Below, one piece after another: positions 32,348-41,984 of a DNA stretch of 64,000 bases. The notes beneath the pieces are model-generated. The model made no database searches, had not been told where the DNA came from, and was given only the letters and a program-made list of their open reading frames with translations. Each line of letters opens with the position of its first letter. Position 1 is the first letter of the stretch. A program made the translations under genes and the position numbers. Origin of the DNA: Pseudobacteriovorax antillogorgiicola (GTDB lineage: Bacteria; Bdellovibrionota_B; Oligoflexia; Oligoflexales; RGVZ01); assembly GCA_945865565.1 (NCBI GenBank), contig CAMBEK010000001.1, forward strand, positions 227,795 through 291,794, written 5' to 3'.

Positions 32348-33333
32348 AAGATCAGATTCAGACATCCAAGGGTTCAGTGAGAACCGCCTCAGTCGGTCTC
32401 CGCGGAATCGCGTCGCGGATCATCACTCACGACCGTACCAGCAAGATTTTGGGCACCCGATTTGAGGAGGGTCTGGTCAAACAGGCTATTGGCCAATGCT
32501 TGCTTTCATGCGCAGATACATTGCCGTCTAAGATTGCGGTTTTTGTTTCCGAGCCAGAATTAGATGTCATTTCTCGCAGCGGCCTTTGCGGGACTCTGGC
32601 ATCAGCTTTTCGCGGCAGCCTTGAACTTCGTGAATTGACTCAGCCAACGCTCAGAGATTTCACATTAGCCGGACAGTCTTCTCCCGAAAATACCGTCATG
32701 GTCATTCTTCTGGGTTCGGAAAAAAGACCTCTGGCATGGCCGTTGCCTGATTTTGAAAAACTTGTGGCAAGTCCACCGCAGCTAGCTGGCGATTCAAATT
32801 CGAACGGCCGCAACTTGTCGTTTGGGTGCGCAGGAGATTGGCTCAGGTTCGATCGTAGGGGATCATCCTCGCTCATCGACTCCAAGGCGATCGAGTCGTC
32901 GTGGTGGCCATCCGGGTCAGTAGCGGCCTCAGCCTTTGAATACAGTTGGGGAATGTGGGCCTCAGTTTTTCCCGCGCAAAGAACTCCACAGCGCCGGATC
33001 GTGGTAGATCAGGTGAAACTCGCGTCCCGGACTGCCGGCCAATTGGTGTTGTCATCTTCTGCCCGCGAGAAAATCAGTCAATTTATTAAACCCTCAGCAA
33101 CCCCCCCAGGAAAAAGCCTGGTGGCATCTTTTCCGACGCCAGAAGCAGGACGCTGGCTTTTTCAGGCGGCTGGGATTGCGCCCGAAATGCTAAAGCAGGT
33201 TGTTTTTTGCGAGGAATTATACGGTTGGGGACCTGCCTTCAGTTTTCTCCGGTTTTCAGCCGATTATCCAGCGGGCTCACGGATGCTAGTGATGCGGGAT
33301 CTGGTTTCGGTGGATCTGGTGGTGGTCGAATGA
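32344..33333 (+). CDS. Unknown protein, faintly thiolase-like
   Basis: The 329-residue protein has no safe family assignment. Weak thiolase-fold features are an N-terminal VRTASVGLRG start, SRSGLCGTLASAFRGSLEL resembling the nucleophile-Cys region, and AGRWLFQAAGIAPEMLKQVV before FCEELYGWG, resembling the second half of thiolases. The conserved Gly-His-Pro and Cys-Gly-Gly-Gly motifs of active thiolases are absent. Its partner downstream is FadB-like, so a decayed or repurposed FadI/FadJ pair is possible. Both ends overlap neighbours by 4 bp, indicating a tight operon. Confidence 0.5.
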   Translation: MKDQIQTSKGSVRTASVGLRGIASRIITHDRTSKILGTRFEEGLVKQAIGQCLLSCADTLPSKIAVFVSEPELDVISRSGLCGTLASAFRGSLELRELTQPTLRDFTLAGQSSPENTVMVILLGSEKRPLAWPLPDFEKLVASPPQLAGDSNSNGRNLSFGCAGDWLRFDRRGSSSLIDSKAIESSWWPSGSVAASAFEYSWGMWASVFPAQRTPQRRIVVDQVKLASRTAGQLVLSSSAREKISQFIKPSATPPGKSLVASFPTPEAGRWLFQAAGIAPEMLKQVVFCEELYGWGPAFSFLRFSADYPAGSRMLVMRDLVSVDLVVVE

Positions 33334-35321
33334 GTTTTACCCGCATGTCCGCCCGGGGATCCGATGTCTTGCTCATAGATGGTTCGAGGATCGACACTGC
33401 CGGTCTTCACCGCGGTTCAAAGGATGCGATTGATCGATTCATTTCTTTCTTAAAGGAGGCTGGCGAGGCCGTTGATTCCTTTGAAGGAAATTCTCGAAAC
33501 GCCAGCAAGATGATTGCCCTGTGCGGTTTTATGCCCCCTCCCGAGTTCATGCCAGATGCTGACGAGGCCTGGATTTTTGACGAATTATTATCAAGGCGAC
33601 AGAGCCTGCGTGAAGCCTTGATCGCCAGTCGGTTCTGGAAAGTCCCTTCCCTCTTTCTTGGCCACGGCGACTGTGCCAGTCCCGTGATGGAAATCGTGCG
33701 AATGTGCCGAATGCGTCTTTGGCTGGACGCCGGTTCCGTTTTTCGTGGGACCCCCGGCCACTGGGCATTTGGATTGATGGGCGTAGATCCATTCAATGGA
33801 GCATCGACCTATAACGGCGCCGTCATGGCTCCGTGGGAGATATCGGTTGAAGGAGCCCAGAAAATCGGGTTTCTCGATGCCTGCCTTGATTTCGATCCGG
33901 AGTCCCATGCGGTGCCAGCGCTGATCGACCGGTTCGCACCGTTACTGCAGGGTCGGGTTAGACTGGATCCCGACGACTCAAGGCGGTCTGGCGATCCCGG
34001 GTTTAGGGGTATGTTAGCTCGCCATCGCCAGAAGTTCGGGCGACTTGCCGAAGGCAGCTCTCGCAATTTGCTCGATGCGATGGCAAAGGCACCCGCTGAT
34101 TTTGCGGGGGCAGAACTGGCAGCAGTTTACCTTGGCATGAATCAAAGTCGGCAGATCGATCTGACCTTGACCAAGGTTTCAAACGGGGATCTGCCGGTTT
34201 TCGGCCCTCAGGTATTTGGTCTGGCCGTGGACCTTTCGGAAGGCGTCCTGGCTCCCGGGTTTTTAATGGAACTTGCGCGGCGCAAGGGATTTATTTTTAT
34301 GAGTGCCAGCCAAACCGCGCATCTTCCAAGTCGTCTTGAGGCACAAAAGGCAAGCCTTGCGGCAAGGCTTGGATCGAACAAGGCCCAAGCTTTTTGGGAC
34401 CGGAATGTGATCCCTTGTGCAGCCGGGTCGGTGGATTCTGGGCACGCGCCGTTACCGGTAATTCGCCCCAGAGGAACTGACAGCATCACCCTCGACATTC
34501 CCGGCGAGGGTCGCTGGTTGCTCGACCTTTTACCTGGTTTGGCGGAAGCCAGTGCTTCACTGGTTGATGCCTGGAAGATGATGCCGGCGGTAGTGCGTTC
34601 CAGCGCCTCCGCCTCGCCGTGCAGTGATGATTCGGATTGGCTTGGTCGCCGCCCTGGCCTTACTGAAATACTTCGGGTGTTCACTGGTGGTGTGATTTTT
34701 AGTCAGGATTTCAAACCGGCGGGGTTTCGTTCTCTTTTTCACTACTTGTTGGCCTGCAATACTGTGCGGTCAGGCTGGGTTTTAGAGGACGCCTGGAAGG
34801 AATTGATTGGTAACGGCTGGCTTCTGGATCCCGTGGCGCCATTTCGGAAAACATTGGAAATCGCTGGAATGACTGAAGTAAAAGGCCCGGGCAGAGAACA
34901 GAAATTCTCCGTACCTTTGCCTGCCATCAACATATATGCCAAAGCGTTGGGCGAATGGATGGCCGATACTATGGGCAAGGAATCTGGGGGCAAGTCTTTG
35001 CTTCGCAGGTTAACCGGGATTCCACCATATTCGATGGTCGTCTTGTCTGGTGATGACAAACCTCCCGTAGGACTGCCGGTTCATCTTCTGTCAGAGGAGC
35101 CTGTGATATTTTTTCCACTTTCTCCAAAATGCATAAGCCAAGCAGGTTCAGGTGTTTCTTCGGCTGGGGTGGAGATTCCGGGAGAATTGATTCGGAAAAA
35201 AAGTTTGGAAAAGTATTTTCAATACACTGTCATGCAAATGCCACAGCGGCTTGTTGACGCCGTGTCGAAAACCACACAGCTGCCGGCTGCCGTCTGGGTC
35301 AAAACCCTTGCAGGAGAGTGA
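33330..35321 (+). CDS. Degenerate FadB/FadJ-like protein (crotonase plus HCDH regions)
   Basis: The 663-residue protein starts at ATG 33330 inside an ATGA overlap. Residues about 10-200 follow the crotonase pattern: HGDCASPVME (112-121) stands where the oxyanion-loop GxALGGG motif is expected, TPGHWAFGL (141-149) where PETKLGI normally carries the second catalytic Glu (here Gly143), and ISVEGAQKIGFLDACL (171-186) matches the usual helix. Residues about 288-325 resemble a Rossmann entry with a damaged GxGxxG. KPAGFRSLFHYLL to LEIAGM (about 461-515) aligns well with the C-terminal 3-hydroxyacyl-CoA dehydrogenase segment. It therefore looks like a multifunctional beta-oxidation subunit that has lost catalytic residues. 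Alternative: an unrelated protein with chance resemblance. Confidence 0.5.
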   Translation: MSFTRMSARGSDVLLIDGSRIDTAGLHRGSKDAIDRFISFLKEAGEAVDSFEGNSRNASKMIALCGFMPPPEFMPDADEAWIFDELLSRRQSLREALIASRFWKVPSLFLGHGDCASPVMEIVRMCRMRLWLDAGSVFRGTPGHWAFGLMGVDPFNGASTYNGAVMAPWEISVEGAQKIGFLDACLDFDPESHAVPALIDRFAPLLQGRVRLDPDDSRRSGDPGFRGMLARHRQKFGRLAEGSSRNLLDAMAKAPADFAGAELAAVYLGMNQSRQIDLTLTKVSNGDLPVFGPQVFGLAVDLSEGVLAPGFLMELARRKGFIFMSASQTAHLPSRLEAQKASLAARLGSNKAQAFWDRNVIPCAAGSVDSGHAPLPVIRPRGTDSITLDIPGEGRWLLDLLPGLAEASASLVDAWKMMPAVVRSSASASPCSDDSDWLGRRPGLTEILRVFTGGVIFSQDFKPAGFRSLFHYLLACNTVRSGWVLEDAWKELIGNGWLLDPVAPFRKTLEIAGMTEVKGPGREQKFSVPLPAINIYAKALGEWMADTMGKESGGKSLLRRLTGIPPYSMVVLSGDDKPPVGLPVHLLSEEPVIFFPLSPKCISQAGSGVSSAGVEIPGELIRKKSLEKYFQYTVMQMPQRLVDAVSKTTQLPAAVWVKTLAGE

Positions 35322-35359
35322 CTAGCGGGCTGGCATGGTTTCTGCTATTTAAATCAGGC

Positions 35360-36265
35360 ATGCAAAAATCTAATCAAAATACCATCAAGCAACGTGTTGA
35401 GTTTTCCGGTGTTGGATTGCACTCCGGAATATCAGCCCAAATGTCCGTCAATCCTGCCGGGATCGATCACGGTGTGGTCTTCAAAAGGATTGATTCGGCC
35501 CTTGCCCTGCCGGTCAAGGCATCGTGGGAATTTGTCAGCATCACGGATCTTTCGACCTCCGTCGGCGAAAAGGAATCTCGCGTATCTACGATTGAGCACC
35601 TGATGGCCGCACTTTTCGGGCTTGGTATTGATAACGCACTTGTAGAAATCGCTGGTCCTGAGGTTCCGATTCTGGACGGCAGCGCAAAGCCATTTGTCGA
35701 GGCCTTTACTTCCGTTGGCCTCCAGTCCCAGAATGCGTCGAAGTTGGTTTGGCGGATCAAGAAGCCGTTTTTATTTGAAGACGGCGGCAAGGCTGTAAAG
35801 TTGGAGCCGGCGGATTTTACGGAATACCGGTGCACCATTAGTTTTTCCGACTCTGTGATTGGCCGGCAGACTATTGTTTACCGGCACTCTTCCAAGGCGT
35901 TCACGGAACTTGCCATGGCGAGGACGTTTTGCCATTACCGCGATATTGACGCCATGAGGCGAGCTGGACTTGCCTTGGGCGGGTCACTTGAAAATGCGGT
36001 GGTGGTGACGGATGAGGGTGTCATGAACCCTGACGGTCTGAAGGGTGCGGATGAATTCGTTCGTCACAAGTTGCTTGATGCGATTGGGGACCTGTCACTG
36101 ATGGGAGCACCCTTGGCCGGTCGAGTAACCTTGTACAAGACAGGCCATGGAATCCACGCCAAGTTTATGCGTGAGTTGATGAAAAACAAGGATGAAATCC
36201 TGGAATTGATTGCCGCGCCTCAGGCGGATACCGGGTCGGCGGGATCAGCAGAACTGCGGGTGTGA
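35360..36265 (+). CDS. lpxC: UDP-3-O-acyl-N-acetylglucosamine deacetylase LpxC
   Basis: The 301-residue enzyme catalyses the committed step of lipid A synthesis in the cytoplasm. The zinc ligands are visible: STIEHLMAAL (H80), HKLLDAIGD (H236, D240) and the catalytic His in TGHGIHAKF (H263). IKQRVEFSGVGLHSG is the usual start, fixing ATG 35360; a GTG at 35318, overlapping the previous stop, is less likely. LpxC proves an LPS-type outer membrane. Its 3' end overlaps the convergent TPR gene by 46 bp. Confidence 0.96.
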   Translation: MQKSNQNTIKQRVEFSGVGLHSGISAQMSVNPAGIDHGVVFKRIDSALALPVKASWEFVSITDLSTSVGEKESRVSTIEHLMAALFGLGIDNALVEIAGPEVPILDGSAKPFVEAFTSVGLQSQNASKLVWRIKKPFLFEDGGKAVKLEPADFTEYRCTISFSDSVIGRQTIVYRHSSKAFTELAMARTFCHYRDIDAMRRAGLALGGSLENAVVVTDEGVMNPDGLKGADEFVRHKLLDAIGDLSLMGAPLAGRVTLYKTGHGIHAKFMRELMKNKDEILELIAAPQADTGSAGSAELRV

Positions 36266-37209
36266 CCCTGTCCCGTCAGAACTCCCAGCAGGGCAGAAGC
36301 GCCCCGGTACCAACCTTTTTTTTGTAGTTTTTTTAGCACGTCGGAAATATCCGCTGTGACAATTTCATTTTGTAGTTTCCCATCGATGTCATGAAACCAG
36401 CCCATTTCATCGATGAAGTCGGTCTCGCTTTTTGCAAAGAGTGCTAGTTTTGCGGCGTAAACCACCAAAAGACTCTTGTTCGGATCAGCCATAAAAATTT
36501 GCCGGACTGCCGTAACTGCTTCCGACCTTCTCTGTGATCCAGCCGAAGGATTGGATTCACAGATGGTGCAGGCAATGGCGCAATGCAGAATCACCACTTC
36601 AGGGCCAAGTCCGTTGATTAGCGTACATGACTCCAGGGCATGCCACGCCTCATCATATTGGTCGACCACAAACGCAGCCTTGGCCAACTGGAACCAAACA
36701 GCAGCATCGCGCTCATTCAGGGCAATTGCAACGCGGAGGCTTTCGATGGCCTGGTGCGGCTGACCGCTTTCAAGGTAGGCTTGCCCCATGAGTCCATGGA
36801 CATGGTATCCGTGGTCGTCGATCTTCTCACATTCCTGAATGCAAATTTCAAATTGATCCATGTTGAAGGCAAGCCACGCGCTCGTAAAGCGCAGGGCCGT
36901 CAGTCCGGTGAGGTTTGTCATCTTAAGGATCGTGGCAAAGGCTTTTTTTTCTTGGTTCCATTCAAATGAGGATGCAGCAATCGTTGAAATGATGTCGACG
37001 GCACTCTGCCCATTTTCATTCAGAATCTGCTCAGCTTGAAGGAAGTCTCCTAGTGGGTTGCCGGAAACCTCACAAAACAGTGAGCTGGCCTTGACCCAGG
37101 TGTCAATCCGCGCGGATCCGGATTGCCGGGAAATGGAGTCAAATGCAGAGATTAGAATTTCAGATGGCGTCATGCCGTTTCCGTTGGAGTTGATGAATGA
37201 GTGCATCAT
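36220..37209 (-). CDS. TPR-repeat protein of unknown function
   Basis: The protein (about 329 residues) contains TPR units such as GLMGQAYLESGQPHQAIESL and AVWFQLAKAAFVVDQYDEAW in its centre; the rest is helical with scattered Cys. No signal peptide. The start is uncertain: ATG 37209, ATG 37206, GTG 37239 or ATG 37176, none with a strong ribosome site. It converges on lpxC (46-bp overlap) and is divergent from the ComEC-like gene, whose frame overlaps its 5' end. Confidence 0.65.
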   Translation of the reverse strand: MMHSFINSNGNGMTPSEILISAFDSISRQSGSARIDTWVKASSLFCEVSGNPLGDFLQAEQILNENGQSAVDIISTIAASSFEWNQEKKAFATILKMTNLTGLTALRFTSAWLAFNMDQFEICIQECEKIDDHGYHVHGLMGQAYLESGQPHQAIESLRVAIALNERDAAVWFQLAKAAFVVDQYDEAWHALESCTLINGLGPEVVILHCAIACTICESNPSAGSQRRSEAVTAVRQIFMADPNKSLLVVYAAKLALFAKSETDFIDEMGWFHDIDGKLQNEIVTADISDVLKKLQKKGWYRGASALLGVLTGQGHTRSSADPADPVSA

Positions 37210-37278
37210 ATCACGGCAAAGGAAAACCTGTGTCGTCACCTCAGATGTCCTTGGTCAACTGGCTACGGTTCTGGCTTT

Positions 37279-38754
37279 ATGCTGGCAGGCGAGGCTACCC
37301 CTTGCGCCACGTCCGGAGGCAGCTTGATCGTACTTGTTGGAATGATGCTTTGTTTTGGTTCTGGAATTTCCTTGGGGCCTTTGGGTTTCGTCCTGGTTTT
37401 CCTCGTGGGCCTCGGCTTGCTTTCGTGGAACCGTTGCTACCCGTCTGACAAACATCCCCTGCACGCGCGATTCTCTGTGTGGTCTGCGTTCTGGATGGTG
37501 GTTTCTTTTTTTTGGGGAATCACCAATCACGGTGACTTTCGCTCACCTCGCCCTGGGATTTTTCGGATTATCGCCACTGGCAGCGCCTATTCAACGCACG
37601 GCTCAACCGTTTTGATTGAGGGGAAGGGTGGAAGAACCCTTGTCAGCCTTGGGCACCTGTATCCATCAAGTCAAATTGGTCAGACGATTAAATTGCGCAA
37701 GTGTGGGCATGGGCGGTGGATGGTTCCCGGGCGATGTATGGTGCAAGACGAGCAGGGCGCAGTCTTAAAAAGACGGGCACGGTCTGGTGGGAACACCCTG
37801 CGCGACTTGATTTTGTCGTGGAGGCACCGCGCCAGCCGTTATCTTGACTCTTTTGGCCCAAATGCAGGGCGATGGTTGAAGGCTTTGCTGCTTGGACTCT
37901 CGACCAACAGCAGTGGTGGCCTTTTGGAATCCTTCCGCGGCATTGGTTTGCTCCATTTTTTGGTGGTAAGCGGAGCCCATGTGACGCTCGTGCACCGAGT
38001 TGCAGAAAGTTGCCTTATGATTTTTCGACGGCTAGCCGGTGGATTGATTCCGGCCTTGCCGCCAGTTTCATCGGGGCCAAATTGGTTGTTCTCAGCATCA
38101 CCACTGGCAGCGACAGGGTTATTTTGTTTGTTGGCGGGGCTGGAGCCACCAGTTCAACGATCGCTTTGTGGGCTTTGCTTTGCACAGGCTTTGGCGTTTG
38201 GCGGGGCAAGGCCATCGCGGATCACCACGATTGCATCAACATTTCTTCTGCAGGGTATTTTTTGGCCTGTTGGGTTTCTCTCTCGATCAAACCTTCTGAG
38301 CTGGATGGCTTGGCTGATCGTTCTTTTGGCGAGGCCCACCGCAACGGTTTGGCCATCCTTTGGAAGAGCCTGTTTTCGCCAGATGCTCATGGCCTTTGCT
38401 CTCGCTACCGTGACAGGAATCGGTGCATGTGCTGGGGTAATCGCCAACCTGATTTTTCTTCCGGTGCTCGAGCTTTTCTTTATTTTTTGCATCCTGATCA
38501 CTTTTGCTGGACCCAAGTTTGCCGCCAGAGTTGACTTCAACCGAATGGTGGAAATCATTTGTGATGCTGCGTTGTGGGCTTCTCAGAAAACGAGCGGAGG
38601 AATCTTTCGCCAGATGGACGCCGTGATCACTCACCCGGGAGTACGGGTTGGATTGATGGCAATTGCCTGGGCCGGCGCCTGCTTTTACGCAACCTCAACC
38701 CTGCTGGCCTCTGCAACTCCCTCTGCCCTGCCACCAGAATTCACGGCCGATTGA
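37279..38754 (+). CDS. ComEC/Rec2-like competence channel protein, MBL domain absent
   Basis: About 490 residues with roughly eight to ten hydrophobic segments. GLLHFLVVSGAHVTLVHRV matches the hallmark HLLAISGLH-type motif of the ComEC competence domain, and FGPNAGRWLKALLLGLSTN precedes it as in the family. ComEC conducts single-stranded DNA across the inner membrane during transformation. The metallo-beta-lactamase domain that normally follows is absent; the frame ends after the last membrane segments. The N-terminal OB-like region (about residues 90-160) is present. The start is uncertain (the frame is open from GTG 37201; ATG 37342 is also possible). The 3' end overlaps the convergent gene by 70 bp. 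Confidence 0.75.
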   Translation: MLAGEATPCATSGGSLIVLVGMMLCFGSGISLGPLGFVLVFLVGLGLLSWNRCYPSDKHPLHARFSVWSAFWMVVSFFWGITNHGDFRSPRPGIFRIIATGSAYSTHGSTVLIEGKGGRTLVSLGHLYPSSQIGQTIKLRKCGHGRWMVPGRCMVQDEQGAVLKRRARSGGNTLRDLILSWRHRASRYLDSFGPNAGRWLKALLLGLSTNSSGGLLESFRGIGLLHFLVVSGAHVTLVHRVAESCLMIFRRLAGGLIPALPPVSSGPNWLFSASPLAATGLFCLLAGLEPPVQRSLCGLCFAQALAFGGARPSRITTIASTFLLQGIFWPVGFLSRSNLLSWMAWLIVLLARPTATVWPSFGRACFRQMLMAFALATVTGIGACAGVIANLIFLPVLELFFIFCILITFAGPKFAARVDFNRMVEIICDAALWASQKTSGGIFRQMDAVITHPGVRVGLMAIAWAGACFYATSTLLASATPSALPPEFTAD

Positions 38755-39815
38755 GCCATTGTAGGCAACTTGCTTTTCACGGCGCTCAAGTAAAGGCTGG
38801 CTGCACTGATGATTCCAGCAAAGGCTGCGACCAAGAAAAAGGCCGGGTGCCAGGCGGCTCCCAAGAGGAACATGACTATGGCAGCAACCCCCGTCACGAT
38901 GGCGTTCACGCCAACCTTATCGGTGCGCGTGAGGGCCAGCTCTCCGTGGAGCACGCCGGAGCTGTAGCCCTCGATCAGCACGTGTTTCAAGGCTGGCTTG
39001 TAAAAGTGGCGCAAGGCCGTTTGTGGCCGATAATAATAGGTAACATGCCAGAATGGCAGGTGAATCAGCTGGATCCCTGCAATCTCGATTTCTGTTCGGC
39101 ACTCGATCAAGAAGTCGACATACTGGCTGGCGATCTGATGGTGGTACTGATCCACATGTTGGCTTGCGCGCCTGATGGCCGATTCCTCGTCCACTTCAAC
39201 GCCCGAGATAGGCAATCCGTTTGCGAATTTAAACTCGAAGGCCTCTTTTGCATCATAGGCCGAGCGATCTGCCTGAGGCTTTTCGATGTGCCCGCGGGAA
39301 AAGGTCGAGTCCAGAGGAAATCCATCCCAGTTGACCAGGATTTTTTCCTTTGGCTCATGCATCCGTGCGATGCCCCAAAGTTCACAAATATTATTTCTGC
39401 CGTTGATGCCCCAGCGGTAGGTCCTTCGGAACTTTCCGTTTTCATTAAGGAAGTCAGATCCATTTCCATGATCCTGGATCCTCGTCCTGCGCTGGGCCAG
39501 ACCGGACCAGTCCGAATGAGCCTCGAGCGAGATCACCCAAAAAGGGACGCTGACTCCCTCGACCGACGCAACCACGTATTCCTTGTCCACCATCTTCGGG
39601 TTGTGGTGCAGGCGCCTCAGCCATTCCAGGGTCATGTCTTTGACGGCCTTGGGGGCCATCGTATTGGGGATGATGTAATGGTCGAGAAAAGGGTCTTTTT
39701 CGCCCGTCTCAACGTTGTGTTTGAACGTTTCCGAACAAAACGGGCAGATCATCAAGTAGTTCTTGAAGTCGTATTGGGCCGATGTTCCACAGGTTGGACA
39801 GGCTAATTCATGCAT
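38685..39815 (-). CDS. Zinc-ribbon membrane protein of unknown function
   Basis: The 376-residue protein begins with a zinc ribbon, CPTCGTSAQYDF then CPFCSETF (about 6-30). A long central region rich in Trp, Tyr and His has no recognised family. Two or three hydrophobic segments follow near the C-terminus (GVNAIVTGVAAIVMFLLGAA and FFLVAAFAGIISAASLYL, about 305-345). It probably sits in the inner membrane with the ribbon in the cytoplasm. GGAGG lies 10 nt before ATG 39815. Divergent from dnaK; a role with the chaperone is not supported by anything else. Confidence 0.65.
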   Translation of the reverse strand: MHELACPTCGTSAQYDFKNYLMICPFCSETFKHNVETGEKDPFLDHYIIPNTMAPKAVKDMTLEWLRRLHHNPKMVDKEYVVASVEGVSVPFWVISLEAHSDWSGLAQRRTRIQDHGNGSDFLNENGKFRRTYRWGINGRNNICELWGIARMHEPKEKILVNWDGFPLDSTFSRGHIEKPQADRSAYDAKEAFEFKFANGLPISGVEVDEESAIRRASQHVDQYHHQIASQYVDFLIECRTEIEIAGIQLIHLPFWHVTYYYRPQTALRHFYKPALKHVLIEGYSSGVLHGELALTRTDKVGVNAIVTGVAAIVMFLLGAAWHPAFFLVAAFAGIISAASLYLSAVKSKLPTMAQSAVNSGGRAEGVAEASRVEVA

Positions 39816-39854
39816 GGACCGCAGTCCTCCTGCAAAAATTTTAACATGAATCGA

Positions 39855-39882
39855 TTGACATCACGATTTTCGGCCTTAAGTT
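39855..39882 (+). promoter_or_regulatory. Candidate promoter of dnaK
   Basis: TTGACA (39855-39860) with TAAGTT 16 bp downstream (39877-39882). The -35 is perfect and the -10 is weak. No CIRCE element is visible in the 176-bp region upstream of dnaK. Confidence 0.4.
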
Positions 39883-39991
39883 GCATGCGTTAGGGTGGTC
39901 AGCCGGGCGGTGCCGGAACCTGCAGGACGCCGTCGCAGGCGAATTGGCAGCCCTTAAAAAAGTTACAAATCCATAATGAAATGGGGAACAT

Positions 39992-41899
39992 ATGGGAAAT
40001 AAAATCATTGGAATCGACTTGGGTACGACCAACTCTGTGGTGGCAATCATGGAGCAAGGGCAGCCGAAAATCATTGCCAACGCCGAAGGCCAACGCACGA
40101 CACCAAGTGTCGTGGCCTTCACAAAAGACGGGGACGTTTTGGTTGGGGCAGCAGCCCGCCGCCAGTCGGTCACCAATCCAGAGCGCACCATTTATTCCGC
40201 CAAGCGATTCATTGGCTGTACGTTTAGCGAGCGCGAAGACGAGAGCAAGAGGGTTCCCTACAAAGTGACCAAGGGCCGTGGCAACCTCGCGGTGTTCGAC
40301 ATCGACGGCAAGGAACACACTCCGCCTGAAATTGCGGCCAAGGTGTTGGCAAAACTCAAGCAAGCGGCCGAGGATTATCTTGGCGAAAGTGTTACCGAGG
40401 CTGTGATCACAGTCCCGGCGTATTTTAACGACAGCCAGCGCCAGGCAACCAAAGACGCAGGCAAGATCGCCGGCCTTGACGTGAAGCGCATTGTCGCTGA
40501 GCCAACCGCAGCGGCCTTGGCCTACGGCCTCGACAAGAAAAAAAATGAGAAGATCGTGGTTTACGATTTCGGTGGCGGTACCTTTGATATTTCCATTTTG
40601 GAAGTCGGAGAAAACGTCGTCGAAGTGCTTGCAACCAACGGCGACACCCACCTGGGCGGTGACAACGTCGACGAAGTCTTGATCGATTATCTCGTCAAGG
40701 AATTCAAGACCAGCACGGGCATCGACGTCTCCAAGGACGCGATGGCCATGCAGCGCCTCAAGGAAGCCGCTGAGAAGGCTAAAATCGAACTTTCCTCGGC
40801 TCAGGCAACAGACATCAATCTGCCGTTTTTGACGGCGGATCAGTCGGGACCAAAGCACTTGAACGTGTCGTTGAACCGTTCCAAGTTTGAGCAGCTCATT
40901 GGCGAGATCGTTGAAAAGACGATGGCTCCATGCCGTCAGGTCCTCAAGGACGCTGGGCTGCAGGCTGCTCAAATAAACGAAGTTTTGCTCGTTGGTGGAT
41001 CAACTCGTATTCCTCTGGTTCAGCAGAAGGTGAAGGATTTCTTCAACAAGGAACCAAACCGGACAGTCAACCCGGATGAAGTGGTGGCAATTGGAGCTGC
41101 AGTTCAGGCTGGTATCCTTGCCGGCGAAGTGAAAGATGTTCTTCTTCTTGACGTGACGCCGCTTTCACTTGGCATCGAGACCCTCGGTGGAGTCATGACC
41201 AAGCTGATCGAGCGCAATACGACAATTCCGACCCGTCGCGCCCAAGTCTTTTCGACCGCGGCTGACAGTCAGACGTCGGTGGAAATCAATGTCCTTCAAG
41301 GTGAGCGTGAGATGGCGCGCGACAACCGCCAGCTTTCTCGCTTTAGCCTCGTCGATCTTCCGACGGCGCCGCGCGGCGTGCCCCAGATTGAAGTGGCTTT
41401 TGACATCGACGCCAACGGCATTGTTTCCGTCTCCGCAAAAGACCTCGGGACTGGTAAGGAGCAAAAAATTACGGTTCAGGCTTCGACCAAGCTGAGTGAA
41501 GACGAAATCAGCCGGATGGTGAAAGACGCCGAAATTCACAAGGAAGAAGACCAGAAAAGGCGTGAGCAGATCCAGGCTCGCAACGCACTTGACTCCATGA
41601 TCTTCCAGGCCGAGAAAATGATCCGTGAAAACGGCGATAAACTTCCGGTTGAACTGAAGGGCGAAGTTGAGACCGCCGTTGCTTCAGCAAAAACCAAGCT
41701 TGATGTTGAAGATGCTGCTGTGATTGAGGCGGCCAGATCAGAACTCGAATCGAAAATGCACAAGTTGGCCGAGGAACTTTACAAGTCTGCCCAGGCCGGC
41801 GGTGAAGCCGCAAAGGCTGAGCCTGGCAAGGAATCAACCAAGAAGTCTGACTCAGATGTGGTTGATGCTGAGTATGAGGACAATTCCAACAACCCCTGA
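39992..41899 (+). CDS. dnaK: Chaperone protein DnaK (Hsp70)
   Basis: The 635-residue chaperone has the nucleotide-binding signatures [13 protein letters not shown] (N-terminus), [15 protein letters not shown] and [14 protein letters not shown], the linker [16 protein letters not shown] and the substrate-binding beta domain and helical lid. ATP-driven cycles bind and release unfolded proteins with DnaJ and GrpE. The tail is charged ([14 protein letters not shown]). GGGGA precedes the ATG. dnaJ and grpE are not adjacent, unlike in many genomes; the next gene converges. Confidence 0.97.
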   Translation: MGNKIIGIDLGTTNSVVAIMEQGQPKIIANAEGQRTTPSVVAFTKDGDVLVGAAARRQSVTNPERTIYSAKRFIGCTFSEREDESKRVPYKVTKGRGNLAVFDIDGKEHTPPEIAAKVLAKLKQAAEDYLGESVTEAVITVPAYFNDSQRQATKDAGKIAGLDVKRIVAEPTAAALAYGLDKKKNEKIVVYDFGGGTFDISILEVGENVVEVLATNGDTHLGGDNVDEVLIDYLVKEFKTSTGIDVSKDAMAMQRLKEAAEKAKIELSSAQATDINLPFLTADQSGPKHLNVSLNRSKFEQLIGEIVEKTMAPCRQVLKDAGLQAAQINEVLLVGGSTRIPLVQQKVKDFFNKEPNRTVNPDEVVAIGAAVQAGILAGEVKDVLLLDVTPLSLGIETLGGVMTKLIERNTTIPTRRAQVFSTAADSQTSVEINVLQGEREMARDNRQLSRFSLVDLPTAPRGVPQIEVAFDIDANGIVSVSAKDLGTGKEQKITVQASTKLSEDEISRMVKDAEIHKEEDQKRREQIQARNALDSMIFQAEKMIRENGDKLPVELKGEVETAVASAKTKLDVEDAAVIEAARSELESKMHKLAEELYKSAQAGGEAAKAEPGKESTKKSDSDVVDAEYEDNSNNP

Positions 41900-41907
41900 T
41901 GAGTAAT

Positions 41908-41980
41908 CATCCTGAGGCCTGGTCCGTCATCCTGAGGCCCGGTCCGTCATCCTCAGGCCCGGTCCGTCATCCTGAGCGCA
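41908..41980. repeat. 20-bp tandem repeats after dnaK
   Basis: Three full 20-bp units starting at 41908, 41928 and 41948 (CATCCTGAGGCCCGGTCCGT with single-base changes) and a partial fourth at 41968 fill the start of the gap between the convergent dnaK and SPFH genes. The fourth unit runs into CCTGAGCGCAGCGAAGGATCC, a motif similar to short interspersed repeats seen in many bacterial genomes. Confidence 0.9.
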
Positions 41981-41984
41981 GCGA

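Noticed and set aside
38574-39806. 410-codon plus-strand frame antisense to the zinc-ribbon protein
   Set aside because: The minus frame has a zinc ribbon, membrane segments and a good ribosome site; the plus frame has none.
39930-39991. Sigma-32-type heat-shock promoter next to dnaK
   Set aside because: A CTTAAAA and CCATAAT pair exists, but it would leave almost no leader before the ribosome site.
39899-40972. 357-codon minus-strand frame opposite dnaK
   Set aside because: A well-known kind of antisense open frame against dnaK, created by its codon bias; no evidence of expression.
41908-41980. CRISPR array after dnaK
   Set aside because: The repeats are directly adjacent with no spacers and no cas genes are present.
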